Source of the DNA: Micromonospora sp. WMMA1363
Lineage (GTDB): Bacteria; Actinomycetota; Actinomycetes; Mycobacteriales; Micromonosporaceae
Direction of reading: 5' to 3'
DNA: 64,000 bases
Assembly: GCF_030345795.1 (NCBI RefSeq)
Contig: NZ_JAUALB010000001.1
Span: 372,001 to 436,000 of the forward strand
A program made the position numbers and the translations under genes. Below are positions 9,053 to 17,918 of this stretch, piece by piece (positions within the stretch are counted from its first letter, which is position 1; each line of letters opens with the position of its first letter). The notes beneath the pieces were generated by a model, which worked only from the letters and a program-made list of their open reading frames with translations, did not search any database and was not told the DNA's origin.

Positions 9053-9829
9053 TCAGCGGGTGATGTTTCGGTGCTTGCTGCGCAGCCTGAACGGCATCAA
9101 CGCGCTTTCGATCTTGGTCGCGGTGGTCATCTTCGAGGCGCCGTCCCGCCGCTCCTCGAACCGGATCGGCACCTCGAGGATCGTGTGCCCCAGCCTGGTG
9201 GCCAGGTAGTGCATCTCCACCTGGAAGCTGTAACCGTTGGACTGCACCCGGTCCAGGCCGATGTCGCGCAGCGCGTCCGCCCGCCAGATCTTGAAGCCGG
9301 CGGTGAGGTCTCTGATGCGTACCCGCAGCAGGGTGTGGACGTAGAGATTGGCCCAGCCGCTGAGCGCCCGGCGGTACATCGGCCAGTTCTCGTCCAACTC
9401 CCCACCGGGCACGTAACGGGAACCGATCACCACGCCCGCGTGGGTGGACAGCAGCGCGCCGAGCATGCCGGGCAGTGCCTCCGGGGGGTGCGACAGGTCC
9501 GCGTCCATCTGCGCGACGAACTCGGCACCGCTGGCGAGGGCGCGCCCCATGCCGTCGACGTACGCGCGCCCCAGACCCTCCTTACCGGCGCGGTGGACCA
9601 CCACGATCCGGTCCGGGTGTTCGATGGCCAGCTTGTCCGCGACCTCGCCGGTGCCGTCCGGCGAGTTGTCGTCCGCCACGAGGATCTTGAGCCCCGGCAG
9701 CGGCAGCGCGAGGAGCCGCTCCACCAGCACCGGGAGGTTGCCCGCCTCGTTGTAGGTCGGCACCACCACGGTCAGGCGTGCGTCCCGCCAGGGTGACGGC
9801 AACTGCACGGGTTCAGTCATGTCGGACAT
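9053..9829 (-). CDS. Polyprenol monophosphomannose synthase-like GT2 glycosyltransferase
   Basis: 258 aa. The GT2 nucleotide-sugar motifs are clear: VVVPTYNEAGNLPVLV at the N-terminus, ADDNSPDGTGEVAD, and the metal-binding QMDADLSHPPEALP. The later DLTAGFKIWRADAL and GYSFQVEMHY motifs are those of dolichyl/polyprenyl-phosphate mannose synthases. It lacks a C-terminal membrane domain, as the bacterial Ppm1-type catalytic subunit does. It would make polyprenyl-phosphate-mannose for periplasmic mannosylation. It faces the desaturase gene and is divergent from the heptose operon. Confidence 0.85.
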   Translation of the reverse strand: MSDMTEPVQLPSPWRDARLTVVVPTYNEAGNLPVLVERLLALPLPGLKILVADDNSPDGTGEVADKLAIEHPDRIVVVHRAGKEGLGRAYVDGMGRALASGAEFVAQMDADLSHPPEALPGMLGALLSTHAGVVIGSRYVPGGELDENWPMYRRALSGWANLYVHTLLRVRIRDLTAGFKIWRADALRDIGLDRVQSNGYSFQVEMHYLATRLGHTILEVPIRFEERRDGASKMTTATKIESALMPFRLRSKHRNITR

Positions 9830-10119
9830 CCTCGGTTCGCGGACAGGCTCCCTGAGAGGGTAGCCAGTCTCACCGTGCGTGTTGTCATTGCTCCCCTTTC
9901 CCGGTGGTTCCGCCGGCCGGCGGTGCGGCCCGTCGCCCGGCACCGTCCAGGCCGGCTCCGGACCACGCCCTTCCGTCAGCACCGTTCGTTGCGCGCGTGC
10001 CCTCGCCGCCATCCAGGCTGACGGATGATCTGGTTAACTTCTCGGGGACGGCGGGTAAGGCCACCGCGGGCCGACGTGTCGACACCGCCGCCCGGCGCGG
10101 CACGGGTGCCACCGCGAAG
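9830..10119. other. Divergent intergenic region upstream of the heptose operon
   Basis: About 290 bases between two divergent genes. It contains a short less GC-rich stretch around 9870-9900 (CGTGCGTGTTGTCATTGCTC) that could hold a promoter. No convincing small gene or repeat was seen. The 5' boundary of the next gene is uncertain, so part of this region could be coding. Confidence 0.4.
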
Positions 10120-11883
10120 ATGATGTTTACTCCCCGGGGCGCCGGGAACCCGCCGGCTGTGCGACACGTTGAGCCGGATCAGTGCAGGTCAGCCCGGATC
10201 GGTGCCGGTGCTGGCCAGGGGCGCGCCGGCCCGACCCTGTTCGATGCGGTGTTGCTGGATCGGGACGGCACGCTCATCGAGGACGTGCCGTACAACGGAG
10301 ATCCGGAGAAGGTCCGGCCGGTGGCGGGGGCGCGGGCCGCGCTGGACCGGTTGCGGGCAGCCGGTCTGCGGCTGGCGGTGGTGACGAACCAGTCGGGGTT
10401 GGCCAGGGGGCTGGTCACCGAGGCGCAGCTGCGGGCGGTGCACGCCCGAATCGAGCAGTTGCTGGGGGGATTCGACGCCTGGCTGGTGTGCCCGCACGAC
10501 GACGCGGACGGGTGCGGCTGTCGGAAGCCGGCGCCCGGGTTGGTGCACGCCGCCGCCCGCGTGCTGGGAACGGTGCCGCGGCGGTGCGTGGTGGTGGGCG
10601 ACATCGGTCGGGATGTCACTGCCGCCCTCGCGGCGGGGGCGCAGGCGGTGCTGGTGCCGACACCGGTGACCCGCCCGGAGGAGGTCGACGCGGCCGGATG
10701 GGTGGCTGCGGACCTGCCGGGCGCAATCGAGGAGATCCTGTGCCGGCAGGCCGCGATGGAATCGGGCCGCTACCGGCCGGCGACCCCCGCCACCGTGCTG
10801 GCGGCCGGTGCGGGTGGTTCCGCTCGGCGGGCCGGCACCGTGCTGGTGGTGCGCTCCGACTCGGCCGGGGACGTGCTGGTCACCGGACCCGCCATCCGCG
10901 CGGTCGCCGCCCACGCCGAGCGGGTGGTGCTGCTGTGCGGGCCCCGCGGTCGCGCCGCCGCCCAGCTGCTTCCCGGCGTCGGTGAGATCATCGAGCACCG
11001 CCTGCCGTGGATCGATCCCGCTCCCGCACCGGTCGATCCCGACGACATCGCCGCGCTCGCCCACCGGCTCGCGGCGGTCGCCGCCGACGAGGCGGTCATC
11101 TTCACCAGCTACCACCAGAGCCCGCTGCCCCTGGCGCTGCTGCTGCGCACCGTCGGCGTCGGTCGGATCGCCGCGATCAGCGACGACTACCCCGGCAGCC
11201 TCCTCGACGTCCGGCACCGGGTTCCCGCCGGGGTACCCGAACCGGAACGCGCTCTGTCCCTGGCCGCCTCGGCCGGGTTCGCCCTACCCGAGCACGACGA
11301 TCCGACCCTGCGCCTGCGCCCGGTGCGGGCGGCGCCGCCGCGGCTCGGCCCGCCGGGCTACGTGGTCGTGCACCCCGGGTCCGCGGCCCAGGCCCGGGGA
11401 CTGCCGCCGGAGCTGGCGAGGGCGATCGTCCGGGCGCTGACCGACGCGGGACACCGGGTGGTGGTCACCGGAGGCGCCAACGAGGCGGAGCTGACCGGGC
11501 GCGTCGCCGGTGGCGAGGCCGTCGACCTCGGTGGCGCGACCGGACTCGCCGAGCTGGCGGCGACCGTGGCCGGCGCCGCCGCCGTGGTGGTCGGCAACAC
11601 CGGCCCCGCCCACCTCGCCGCGGCGTACGGCGTCCCGGTGGTCAGCCTCTTCGCACCGACCGTCCCGTTCGGACAGTGGGGGCCGTGGCGGGTGCCGACG
11701 GTCCGGCTCGGCGACGCCGGTGCCGCCTGCCGGGACACCCGGGCGGCCCGCTGCCCGGTGCCCGGTCACCCCTGCCTCAGCCGGATCACCCCCCGGGAGG
11801 TCATGGACGCGTTGGCGTTGCTGGGCGTACTCCCGGCGCGGCGGGCGTCGGTGGTCCCGACGGTCGGCCGGAGCGGCCGATGA
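10120..11883 (+). CDS. Fused HAD phosphatase (GmhB-like) and GT9 heptosyltransferase
   Basis: Two enzymes in one chain. The N-terminal part (from about residue 40 to 195) is a HAD-IIIA phosphatase like GmhB: LLDRDGTLIED nucleophile motif, VTNQSG, the zinc loop CPHDDADGCGCRKPAPG, and VVGDIGRDV. GmhB removes the 7-phosphate from heptose 1,7-bisphosphate. The C-terminal part (about 235-575) is a GT9 glycosyltransferase of the ADP-heptose transferase type, with VVVHPGSAAQARG and NTGPAHLAAAYGVPVVSLF. In Gram-negative bacteria these are separate proteins. Start uncertain: ATG 10120, ATG 10123 or GTG 10159. It begins a run of overlapping genes. Confidence 0.85.
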   Translation: MMFTPRGAGNPPAVRHVEPDQCRSARIGAGAGQGRAGPTLFDAVLLDRDGTLIEDVPYNGDPEKVRPVAGARAALDRLRAAGLRLAVVTNQSGLARGLVTEAQLRAVHARIEQLLGGFDAWLVCPHDDADGCGCRKPAPGLVHAAARVLGTVPRRCVVVGDIGRDVTAALAAGAQAVLVPTPVTRPEEVDAAGWVAADLPGAIEEILCRQAAMESGRYRPATPATVLAAGAGGSARRAGTVLVVRSDSAGDVLVTGPAIRAVAAHAERVVLLCGPRGRAAAQLLPGVGEIIEHRLPWIDPAPAPVDPDDIAALAHRLAAVAADEAVIFTSYHQSPLPLALLLRTVGVGRIAAISDDYPGSLLDVRHRVPAGVPEPERALSLAASAGFALPEHDDPTLRLRPVRAAPPRLGPPGYVVVHPGSAAQARGLPPELARAIVRALTDAGHRVVVTGGANEAELTGRVAGGEAVDLGGATGLAELAATVAGAAAVVVGNTGPAHLAAAYGVPVVSLFAPTVPFGQWGPWRVPTVRLGDAGAACRDTRAARCPVPGHPCLSRITPREVMDALALLGVLPARRASVVPTVGRSGR

Positions 11884-12857
11884 ACGTCCTGCTCTGGCAC
11901 GTGCACGGCTCGTGGACCACGTCGTTCGTGCATGGCAAGCACCGGTACCTGGTGCCGGTCACACCCGACCGTGGCCCGTACGGTCTCGGCCGGGCCCGCA
12001 CCTACTCCTGGCCGGACAGCGCTGTCGAGGTGACCCCCGATCAGCTGCGCGCCGCCGAGGTCGACCTCGTCATCCTGCAACGTCCGGAGGAGCACGACCT
12101 GGCCGCCGAGTGGCTGGGCCGACGGCCGGGCCGCGACCTGCCGGCGATCTTCGTCGAGCACAACACGCCGAAGGACGGCGACGTCCCCACCAGCCGACAC
12201 CCGATGGCCGACCGCGGCGACCTGCTGATTGTCCACGTGACGGCGTTCAACCAGCTCTTCTGGGACACCGGGTCCACCCGGACCACCGTGGTCGACCACG
12301 GCGTCGTGCCGCCGACGGTCGAGTACACCGGCGAACTGGACCGGCTCGCCGTGGTGATCAACGAGCCGGTACGCCGCTGGCGGGTCACCGGCACGGACCT
12401 GCTGCCGCGGTTCGCCGAGGTCGCTCCGCTGGACGTCTTCGGCATGAAGGTGGCCGGGCTCGCCGACCACCTGGGCCTGCCGGCCGACCGGCTGACCAGC
12501 CACGACGACCTGCCGCAGGCTCGGATGCACGCCGAGTTGGGGCGGCGGCGGGCGTACCTGCACCTGTGCCGGTGGACCTCGCTCGGGCTGAGCCTGATCG
12601 AGGCGATGACGATCGGGATGCCGGTCGTCGCGCTGGCCACCACGGAGGCGGTGATGGCGGTGCCACCCGGGGCCGGAACCCTCTCCACCCGGGTCGAGGA
12701 CCTGCTGGACGCGGCCCGACGGCTGATGGCGGACCCGGCGCAGGCACGCCGGGCCGGCGTCGCCGCCCGCGCCGTCGCGCGGGACCGGTACGGGCTCGAT
12801 CGTTTCCTCGCCGACTGGGACCGGCTGCTGGAGGAGGAAGTATGCGCATCGCGATGA
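11880..12857 (+). CDS. Glycosyltransferase (GT4-like)
   Basis: 325 aa, beginning MNVLLWHVHGSWTTSFVHGK. The C-terminal half has the donor-binding pattern RRAYLHLCRWTSLGLSLIEA with its conserved Glu, followed by MTIGMPVVALATTEA, as in GT4-fold enzymes. The N-terminal half is unusual, with VEHNTPKDGDVPTSRHPMAD. Its ATG overlaps the stop of the fused HAD-GT9 gene (ATGA), indicating translational coupling. It most likely adds a sugar to the same glycan as its neighbours; acceptor and donor cannot be told from sequence. Confidence 0.8.
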   Translation: MNVLLWHVHGSWTTSFVHGKHRYLVPVTPDRGPYGLGRARTYSWPDSAVEVTPDQLRAAEVDLVILQRPEEHDLAAEWLGRRPGRDLPAIFVEHNTPKDGDVPTSRHPMADRGDLLIVHVTAFNQLFWDTGSTRTTVVDHGVVPPTVEYTGELDRLAVVINEPVRRWRVTGTDLLPRFAEVAPLDVFGMKVAGLADHLGLPADRLTSHDDLPQARMHAELGRRRAYLHLCRWTSLGLSLIEAMTIGMPVVALATTEAVMAVPPGAGTLSTRVEDLLDAARRLMADPAQARRAGVAARAVARDRYGLDRFLADWDRLLEEEVCASR

Positions 12858-14062
12858 TCTCGGAGCATGCCAGCCCGCTCGCCGTCCTCGGCGGCGAGGA
12901 CGCCGGTGGCCAGAACACGCATGTCGCCGAGCTCTCCGCCGCCCTCGTGGCAGCCGGGCACGATGTGCGGGTCTACACCCGCCAGGACGCCGTCGACCTG
13001 CCGGCGACGGTGCACAGCCCGGACGGTTACGAGGTGGTGCATGTCCCGGCGGGCCCGGCCGAGCCGGTCGCGAAGGACGCGCTACTGCCGCACATGCGGC
13101 AGTTCAGCCGATGGCTGGCCGACCGCTGGCGCGGCGGGGAGTGGCTGCCGGAGGTGATCCACGCGCACTTCTGGATGAGCGGTCTCGCCGCGCTCGCGGC
13201 GGGCCGGCGGACCGGAGTGCCCGTGGTGCAGACCTACCACGCGCTCGGGGTGGTGAAGCGGCGGCACCAGGGCGTGCAGGACACCAGCCCGGCCCGCCGG
13301 ATCGGCTACGAGCGGGAACTCGGCCGGTCGGTGGACCGGGTCATCGCCCAGTGCCAGGACGAGGTGGGGGAGCTGGTTCGGATGGGGGTGCCCCGGTCCC
13401 GGATGACGGTCGTCCCGTCCGGGGTCAACCTCGGTACCTTCGCCCCGCTCGGCCCGGCCGCCGATCGGGAGGACGGACGTCCCCGCATCCTCACCGTCGG
13501 CCGCCTGGTCGAACGGAAGGGCTTCCAGACCGTCATCCGGGCGATGGCCCACGTGCCGACAGCCGAGTGTGTCGTGGTCGGCGGGCCACCGGCTGGCCTG
13601 CTGGAGAGCGACCCGTACGCGCGCCGGCTGCGCGCGCTGGCGCACTCCTGCGGGGTGGCCGACCGGGTGAAGCTGGTCGGCGCGGTGCCCAAGGAGGAGA
13701 TGGGGCGCTGGTACCGGTCGGCCGACCTGCTGGTGGCCGCCCCCTGGTACGAGCCGTTCGGGCTGACCCCGCTGGAGGCGATGGCCTGCGGCGTGCCGGT
13801 GATCGGGACGGCGGTGGGCGGGATCAAGGACACCGTGGTCGACGGGGTCACCGGGGACCTGGTGCCGGCACGCGACCCCCGCGCCCTGGGCACCGCGATC
13901 CAGCGGCTGCTGGACGACCGGATCCGCCGGTTCGCGTACGCGGCGACCGCCCGCGAGCGGGCTCGGGAGCGGTACTCGTGGGCGGCCACGGCCGAGCGAC
14001 TGGCCGAGGTCTACGGCGAGGTGGCTGCCATCGGGCGCGCCACGCGGGTGGTGGCCGGATGA
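12842..14062 (+). CDS. GT4 glycosyltransferase
   Basis: 406 aa, a classical GT4 retaining glycosyltransferase with the sucrose-phosphate-synthase/MshA-like start MRIAMISEHASPLAVLGGED and AGGQNTHVAELSAAL. The donor site shows VGRLVERKGFQTVI and the E-x7-E motif in YEPFGLTPLEAMACGVPVI. It overlaps the previous gene by 16 bases and has GGAGGAGG before its ATG. It is probably cytoplasmic. In this operon it likely extends the heptose-containing glycan. It is not the mycothiol enzyme MshA by context. Confidence 0.9.
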   Translation: MRIAMISEHASPLAVLGGEDAGGQNTHVAELSAALVAAGHDVRVYTRQDAVDLPATVHSPDGYEVVHVPAGPAEPVAKDALLPHMRQFSRWLADRWRGGEWLPEVIHAHFWMSGLAALAAGRRTGVPVVQTYHALGVVKRRHQGVQDTSPARRIGYERELGRSVDRVIAQCQDEVGELVRMGVPRSRMTVVPSGVNLGTFAPLGPAADREDGRPRILTVGRLVERKGFQTVIRAMAHVPTAECVVVGGPPAGLLESDPYARRLRALAHSCGVADRVKLVGAVPKEEMGRWYRSADLLVAAPWYEPFGLTPLEAMACGVPVIGTAVGGIKDTVVDGVTGDLVPARDPRALGTAIQRLLDDRIRRFAYAATARERARERYSWAATAERLAEVYGEVAAIGRATRVVAG

Positions 14063-14760
14063 CGGGTCGCTCCCTGCTCGACGTCCATCTGGCGAACCTG
14101 GCCGCGGCCCTGCTGCCGTACCGGCGGTGCGAGGAACTGCTGGCCCGGTGGGGGGAAACCCTCGCGCGCCGGCTCGTCGCGGGCGGCCGGCTGCTGGTGG
14201 CCGGCAACGGCGGCAGCGCGGCCGAGGCCCAGCACCTCACGGCCGAGCTCGTCGGCAAACTCCGCGACGACCGCCGACCCCTGTCCGCCATCGCCCTGCA
14301 CGCCGAAACCTCCGCCGTCACCGCCATCGGCAACGACTACGGCTACGACGAGGTGTTCGCCCGCCAGGTCCGGGCCCACGGCCGACCCGGCGACATTCTT
14401 CTGCTCCTGTCCACCAGCGGTGCCAGCACCAACCTGCGCCACGCCGCCCACGCCGCCCGGCGGAGCGGACTGCGTTGCTGGGCCTTCACCGGGCCCACCC
14501 CCAACCCGCTCGCCGAGCTGTGCGACGAGACGCTCGCCGTCGACTCCCCGGACAGCCAGGTGGTCCAGGAGCTGCACCTGGTCTCCAGCCACCTGCTGTG
14601 CGAGTACGTCGAGCGGGCGCTTCCGGCAGCCCCCGGCGCGCCGCCCGACCCACCGGTCGCCGAGCCAGCGGAAGGCGGGGCCGTCGCGCCGGCGGCCGGT
14701 TCCGTGCAGGCCGGGGTCGAGGTCGTGCTGGACCGCGGGCGGCAGGTCGAGGCGCGATGA
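14059..14760 (+). CDS. gmhA: SIS-domain sedoheptulose-7-phosphate isomerase (GmhA-like)
   Basis: 233 aa. The GmhA signature is well kept: GNGGSAAEAQHLTAELVGK, IGNDYGYDEVFARQV, LSTSGASTN and ELHLVSSHLLCEYVE, which include the Ser, Glu and His residues that bind phosphate and catalyse isomerisation of sedoheptulose 7-phosphate to heptose 7-phosphate. A Pro/Ala-rich tail of about 40 residues follows the usual domain. Its ATG overlaps the stop of the GT4 gene. With the HldE-like gene next door it supports a heptose route. Confidence 0.85.
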   Translation: MTGRSLLDVHLANLAAALLPYRRCEELLARWGETLARRLVAGGRLLVAGNGGSAAEAQHLTAELVGKLRDDRRPLSAIALHAETSAVTAIGNDYGYDEVFARQVRAHGRPGDILLLLSTSGASTNLRHAAHAARRSGLRCWAFTGPTPNPLAELCDETLAVDSPDSQVVQELHLVSSHLLCEYVERALPAAPGAPPDPPVAEPAEGGAVAPAAGSVQAGVEVVLDRGRQVEAR

Positions 14761-14770
14761 GGAGGGAAGC

Positions 14771-16285
14771 GTGACGGGACCCGTGGTGGTGGTCGGCGAC
14801 ACCCTGCTCGACCGCGACGTGGAAGGGGCGGTCAACCGGCTCTGCCCGGACTCGCCGGTGCCGGTTTTGGACGAGACCTCGAACGCCGATCGGCCCGGCG
14901 GTGCCGGTCTGGCCGCGACGTTCGCGGCGGCGGCGCCGGACATCGAGGTGGTCCTGGTGACCGCCCTGGCCGACGACGCCGGCGGGGCCCGGCTCAGCTC
15001 GCTGCTCACCGCCGCCGGGGTTCAGGTCTATGCGCTCGGACTGCCCGGCGCCACGCCGGAGAAGATTCGGCTGCGAGCCCGGGGCCGGGTGCTGCTGCGC
15101 CACGACCGGGGCGGTGTCGCCGGTGAGCCGGGTGCGCCGTCCGAGGCCGTGCTGCGGTTACTCGCCAAGGCGTCGGCGGTGTTGGTCAGTGACTACGGCC
15201 GAGGGGTGGCCCGGCAACCCTCCCTGCGGGCGGCGTTGGCCGCGACGCGGGCGCCGGTGGTCTGGGATCCGCACCCGCGGGGACCGGCGGCCGTGCCCGG
15301 AGTGCACCTGGTCACGCCGAACGAGTCCGAGGTGCGCGAGTTGGCGAGCGTCCCGCCGGGTGGAACACGGCTGGCCGCCGCCTCTCGGGGGGCCCAGGGC
15401 CTGCGTCGCCGCTGGCGGGCGGGGGCGGTCGCGGTGACCCTGGGCGCGGACGGGGCGGTGCTCTGCCACGCCGGGTCGACTCCGCTGGTGGTGGCGGCGC
15501 CGGCGACGGCGGACGGGGACACCTGCGGCGCCGGGGACCGGTTCGCGGCCGAGGCCAGCGTCGCCCTGGCCCGCGGCGCGCTGGTCTCCGAGGCGGTGCA
15601 GGAGGCGGTGGCCGAGGCGTCGGCGTACGTGGCCGGTGGGGGAGTGGCGACCGCGCTCCCGCCGCCGATCCGGCCCCCGGGACCGGCGGTGTCGGGCGTC
15701 GCGGGGGAGCGGATCGGCGTGGCGGCGGCCTCGGCGGTGGTGTCCGAGATACGCGCGGGAGGCGGCACCGTGGTGGCCACCGGCGGCTGCTTCGATCTCC
15801 TGCACGCGGGACACGTGGCGACGTTGCAGGCTGCCCGGCAGCTCGGCGACTGTCTGGTGGTCTGCCTGAACTCCGACGCGAGTGTGTCCGCGTTGAAGGG
15901 CCCGGACCGGCCGGTGCTGTCGGAGGAAGACCGCGCGCGGCTGCTCGCGGCGCTGAGCTGTGTGGACGCAGTCGTGATCTTCGACGAGTCGACCCCGCTC
16001 GCGGCGCTGACCTGGCTCCGGCCGGACGTCTGGGTCAAGGGTGGTGACTACACCACCGGCGGTGGCGAGCCGGCGTTGCCGGAGGCGGATCTGCTGCGCC
16101 GCTGGGGCGGGCACACCGTTGTGGTGCCGTACCTGGATGGGCGATCCACGACCGCGATGATCGCCGCCGCGCGCGAGCGGGGCGCCCGGTACGGCGGATC
16201 GCGGCTCGCCGACACGGTGCCGGCGACCAACACGCTGGGGAGCGCGCCGGCCGGGTCCCGCCGCCCGGCGGAGGGAACGCGATGA
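14771..16285 (+). CDS. hldE: HldE-like bifunctional heptose kinase/nucleotidyltransferase
   Basis: 504 aa, close to E. coli HldE. The N-terminal PfkB-type kinase (about residues 1-310) has ADRPGGAGLAATFA and the ATP-site DTCGAGDRFAAEA. The C-terminal cytidylyltransferase-like domain (about 335-480) has TGGCFDLLHAGHVATLQ with the HxGH motif, and VWVKGGDYT. HldE makes heptose 1,7-bisphosphate and then ADP-heptose. The GTG at 14771 follows GAGGAGGGAAGC. It overlaps the next gene. No HldD-type epimerase is in the operon, so the product may stay in the D-glycero form. Confidence 0.87.
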   Translation: MTGPVVVVGDTLLDRDVEGAVNRLCPDSPVPVLDETSNADRPGGAGLAATFAAAAPDIEVVLVTALADDAGGARLSSLLTAAGVQVYALGLPGATPEKIRLRARGRVLLRHDRGGVAGEPGAPSEAVLRLLAKASAVLVSDYGRGVARQPSLRAALAATRAPVVWDPHPRGPAAVPGVHLVTPNESEVRELASVPPGGTRLAAASRGAQGLRRRWRAGAVAVTLGADGAVLCHAGSTPLVVAAPATADGDTCGAGDRFAAEASVALARGALVSEAVQEAVAEASAYVAGGGVATALPPPIRPPGPAVSGVAGERIGVAAASAVVSEIRAGGGTVVATGGCFDLLHAGHVATLQAARQLGDCLVVCLNSDASVSALKGPDRPVLSEEDRARLLAALSCVDAVVIFDESTPLAALTWLRPDVWVKGGDYTTGGGEPALPEADLLRRWGGHTVVVPYLDGRSTTAMIAAARERGARYGGSRLADTVPATNTLGSAPAGSRRPAEGTR

Positions 16286-16968
16286 GGGCCGGGTCGACGG
16301 TGCTGGTCACGGGCGGGGCGAGCGGGCTCGGGGCCGCCGTCGTCGCCGCCGTCGCCCGGGCCGGCGGACGCCCCCTGGTGCTGGACCGGCGGTCCCCGGC
16401 GGACGGGGTGCCGTGGATGGAGTGCGACCTGGCCGACACCCGGGCCGCCGAGACGGCCACCCGGCGGCTCGCCGAGCGCGCCGGTGGGCTGGACGCGGTG
16501 GTCACCGCGGCCGGTATCGACGTGCCGGGCCGGCTGGCCGAGGTGCCGGGGGAGACGTGGGACCGGATCGTGGCGGTGGACCTGCTCGCCACCGCTGCCG
16601 TCATCCGGGCGGCCCTGCCCCTTCTCGAGGCGTCCCGAGGGCGGGTCGTCACGGTCGCCTCGACGCTGGGGGTGAAGGCGGTCGGTGACGCCACGGCGTA
16701 CTGCGCCGCGAAGTTCGGCGTGGTCGGGTTCACCCGCGCCCTGGCCGCCGAACTCGCCGGCCGGGTCGGGGTGACCCTGCTGGTGCCCGGCGGGATGCGC
16801 ACCGCCTTCTTCGACGACCGCGACGAACGGTACAAGCCGGGTCCCGACGCCAACCTCAACGATCCCGCCGACACCGCCGCGGCGATCATGTTCGTCCTCA
16901 GTCAACCCGCCGGCTGCGCCGTCCGTGAACTGGTCGTCTGCGCCGAACAGGAGTCCTCGTACCCGTGA
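16282..16968 (+). CDS. Short-chain dehydrogenase/reductase
   Basis: 228 aa classical SDR: cofactor motif TGGASGLGAAV at the N-terminus, VTAAGIDVPG where NNAG is usual, catalytic Tyr and Lys in YCAAKFGVVGFTRALAAEL, and LVPGGMRT after it. It overlaps both flanking genes by 4 bases, so it belongs to the heptose operon. It could modify the sugar at the nucleotide level, but it is a short classical SDR rather than the extended epimerase type of HldD. The substrate is not known. Confidence 0.85.
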   Translation: MRAGSTVLVTGGASGLGAAVVAAVARAGGRPLVLDRRSPADGVPWMECDLADTRAAETATRRLAERAGGLDAVVTAAGIDVPGRLAEVPGETWDRIVAVDLLATAAVIRAALPLLEASRGRVVTVASTLGVKAVGDATAYCAAKFGVVGFTRALAAELAGRVGVTLLVPGGMRTAFFDDRDERYKPGPDANLNDPADTAAAIMFVLSQPAGCAVRELVVCAEQESSYP

Positions 16969-17918
16969 TCCTCGTCCTGCGGGCCCTCGGCGTCGGCGAC
17001 CTGGCAACCGCCGTGCCGGCGCTACGCGCCCTGCGCGGCGCCTACCCCCACCGGGAGCTCGTCCTCGCCGCGCCGGCCTGGCTGGCTCCCCTGGTCGACC
17101 TGGTGGGGGTGGTCGACCGGCTGGTGCCCGCCGACGGGCTCGGGCAACTCGACCGGTCGGTCGGGCGGCCGCGGGTCGCGGTGAACCTGCACGGGCGCGG
17201 CCCGCAGTCGCACCGTGTGCTCGCCGCCACCCGTCCCGGCCGGCTGCTCGCCTTCGCCAACGCCGACGCCGGCCACCACGATGGCCCGGACTGGGCGCAG
17301 GACGCGCACGAGGTGCGCCGCTGGTGCGGATTGCTCGAGGCGTACGGGGTGTCCGCCGATCCGGGGGACCTGGCCCTACGGCGGCCGGCCGCGGGATCGA
17401 CGCCGACCGGGGTGAGCGTGGTACACCCCGGCTCGAAGGTCCCCGCGAAGCGCTGGCCGCCCGTGCGGTTCGCCGCCGTCGCCCGCCACCTCACCGCCAC
17501 CGGCCATCGGGTCGTCGTCACCGGTAGCGCCGCCGAAGCCCCCCTGGCCCGGCAGGTCACCCGCTTCGCCGGGCTCCCCGACCACGCCAACCTCGCCGGC
17601 CGCACCGATCTGCACGACCTCGCCGCCCTGGTCGCCCACGCCCGACTACTGGTCAGCGGCGACACCGGCATCGCCCACCTCGCCACCGCCTACCACACCC
17701 CGTCGGTCCTGCTCTTCGGCCCGGTCGCCCCCGCCCGCTGGGGGCCGCCAGCCGACCGGCCGTACCACCGGGCGCTGTGCGTCGACGGGCGGGACTGGCC
17801 GGGCTGGACGGGGGTGGGACCGCATCCGTCGCTGGCCTCCGTGGCGGTCGACGAGGTGCTGGCCGCCTTGGACGAGGTGGAACAGTCGGCGCGGACGATC
17901 CGTGCGGTTGCGGCGTAG
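16965..17918 (+). CDS. GT9 family heptosyltransferase
   Basis: 317 aa single-domain GT9 enzyme. Key motifs: MILVLRALGVGDLATAVPAL at the N-terminus (the acceptor-side Gly-Asp loop of WaaC/WaaF), VVHPGSKVPAKRWPPVRFA (donor phosphate site) and SGDTGIAHLATAYHTPSVLLF. Its donor would be the ADP-heptose made by the GmhA, HldE and GmhB activities of the operon. Gram-positive bacteria have no lipopolysaccharide, so the acceptor must be another glycan, a lipid or a secondary metabolite. GTG start overlapping the SDR stop. Confidence 0.88.
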   Translation: MILVLRALGVGDLATAVPALRALRGAYPHRELVLAAPAWLAPLVDLVGVVDRLVPADGLGQLDRSVGRPRVAVNLHGRGPQSHRVLAATRPGRLLAFANADAGHHDGPDWAQDAHEVRRWCGLLEAYGVSADPGDLALRRPAAGSTPTGVSVVHPGSKVPAKRWPPVRFAAVARHLTATGHRVVVTGSAAEAPLARQVTRFAGLPDHANLAGRTDLHDLAALVAHARLLVSGDTGIAHLATAYHTPSVLLFGPVAPARWGPPADRPYHRALCVDGRDWPGWTGVGPHPSLASVAVDEVLAALDEVEQSARTIRAVAA

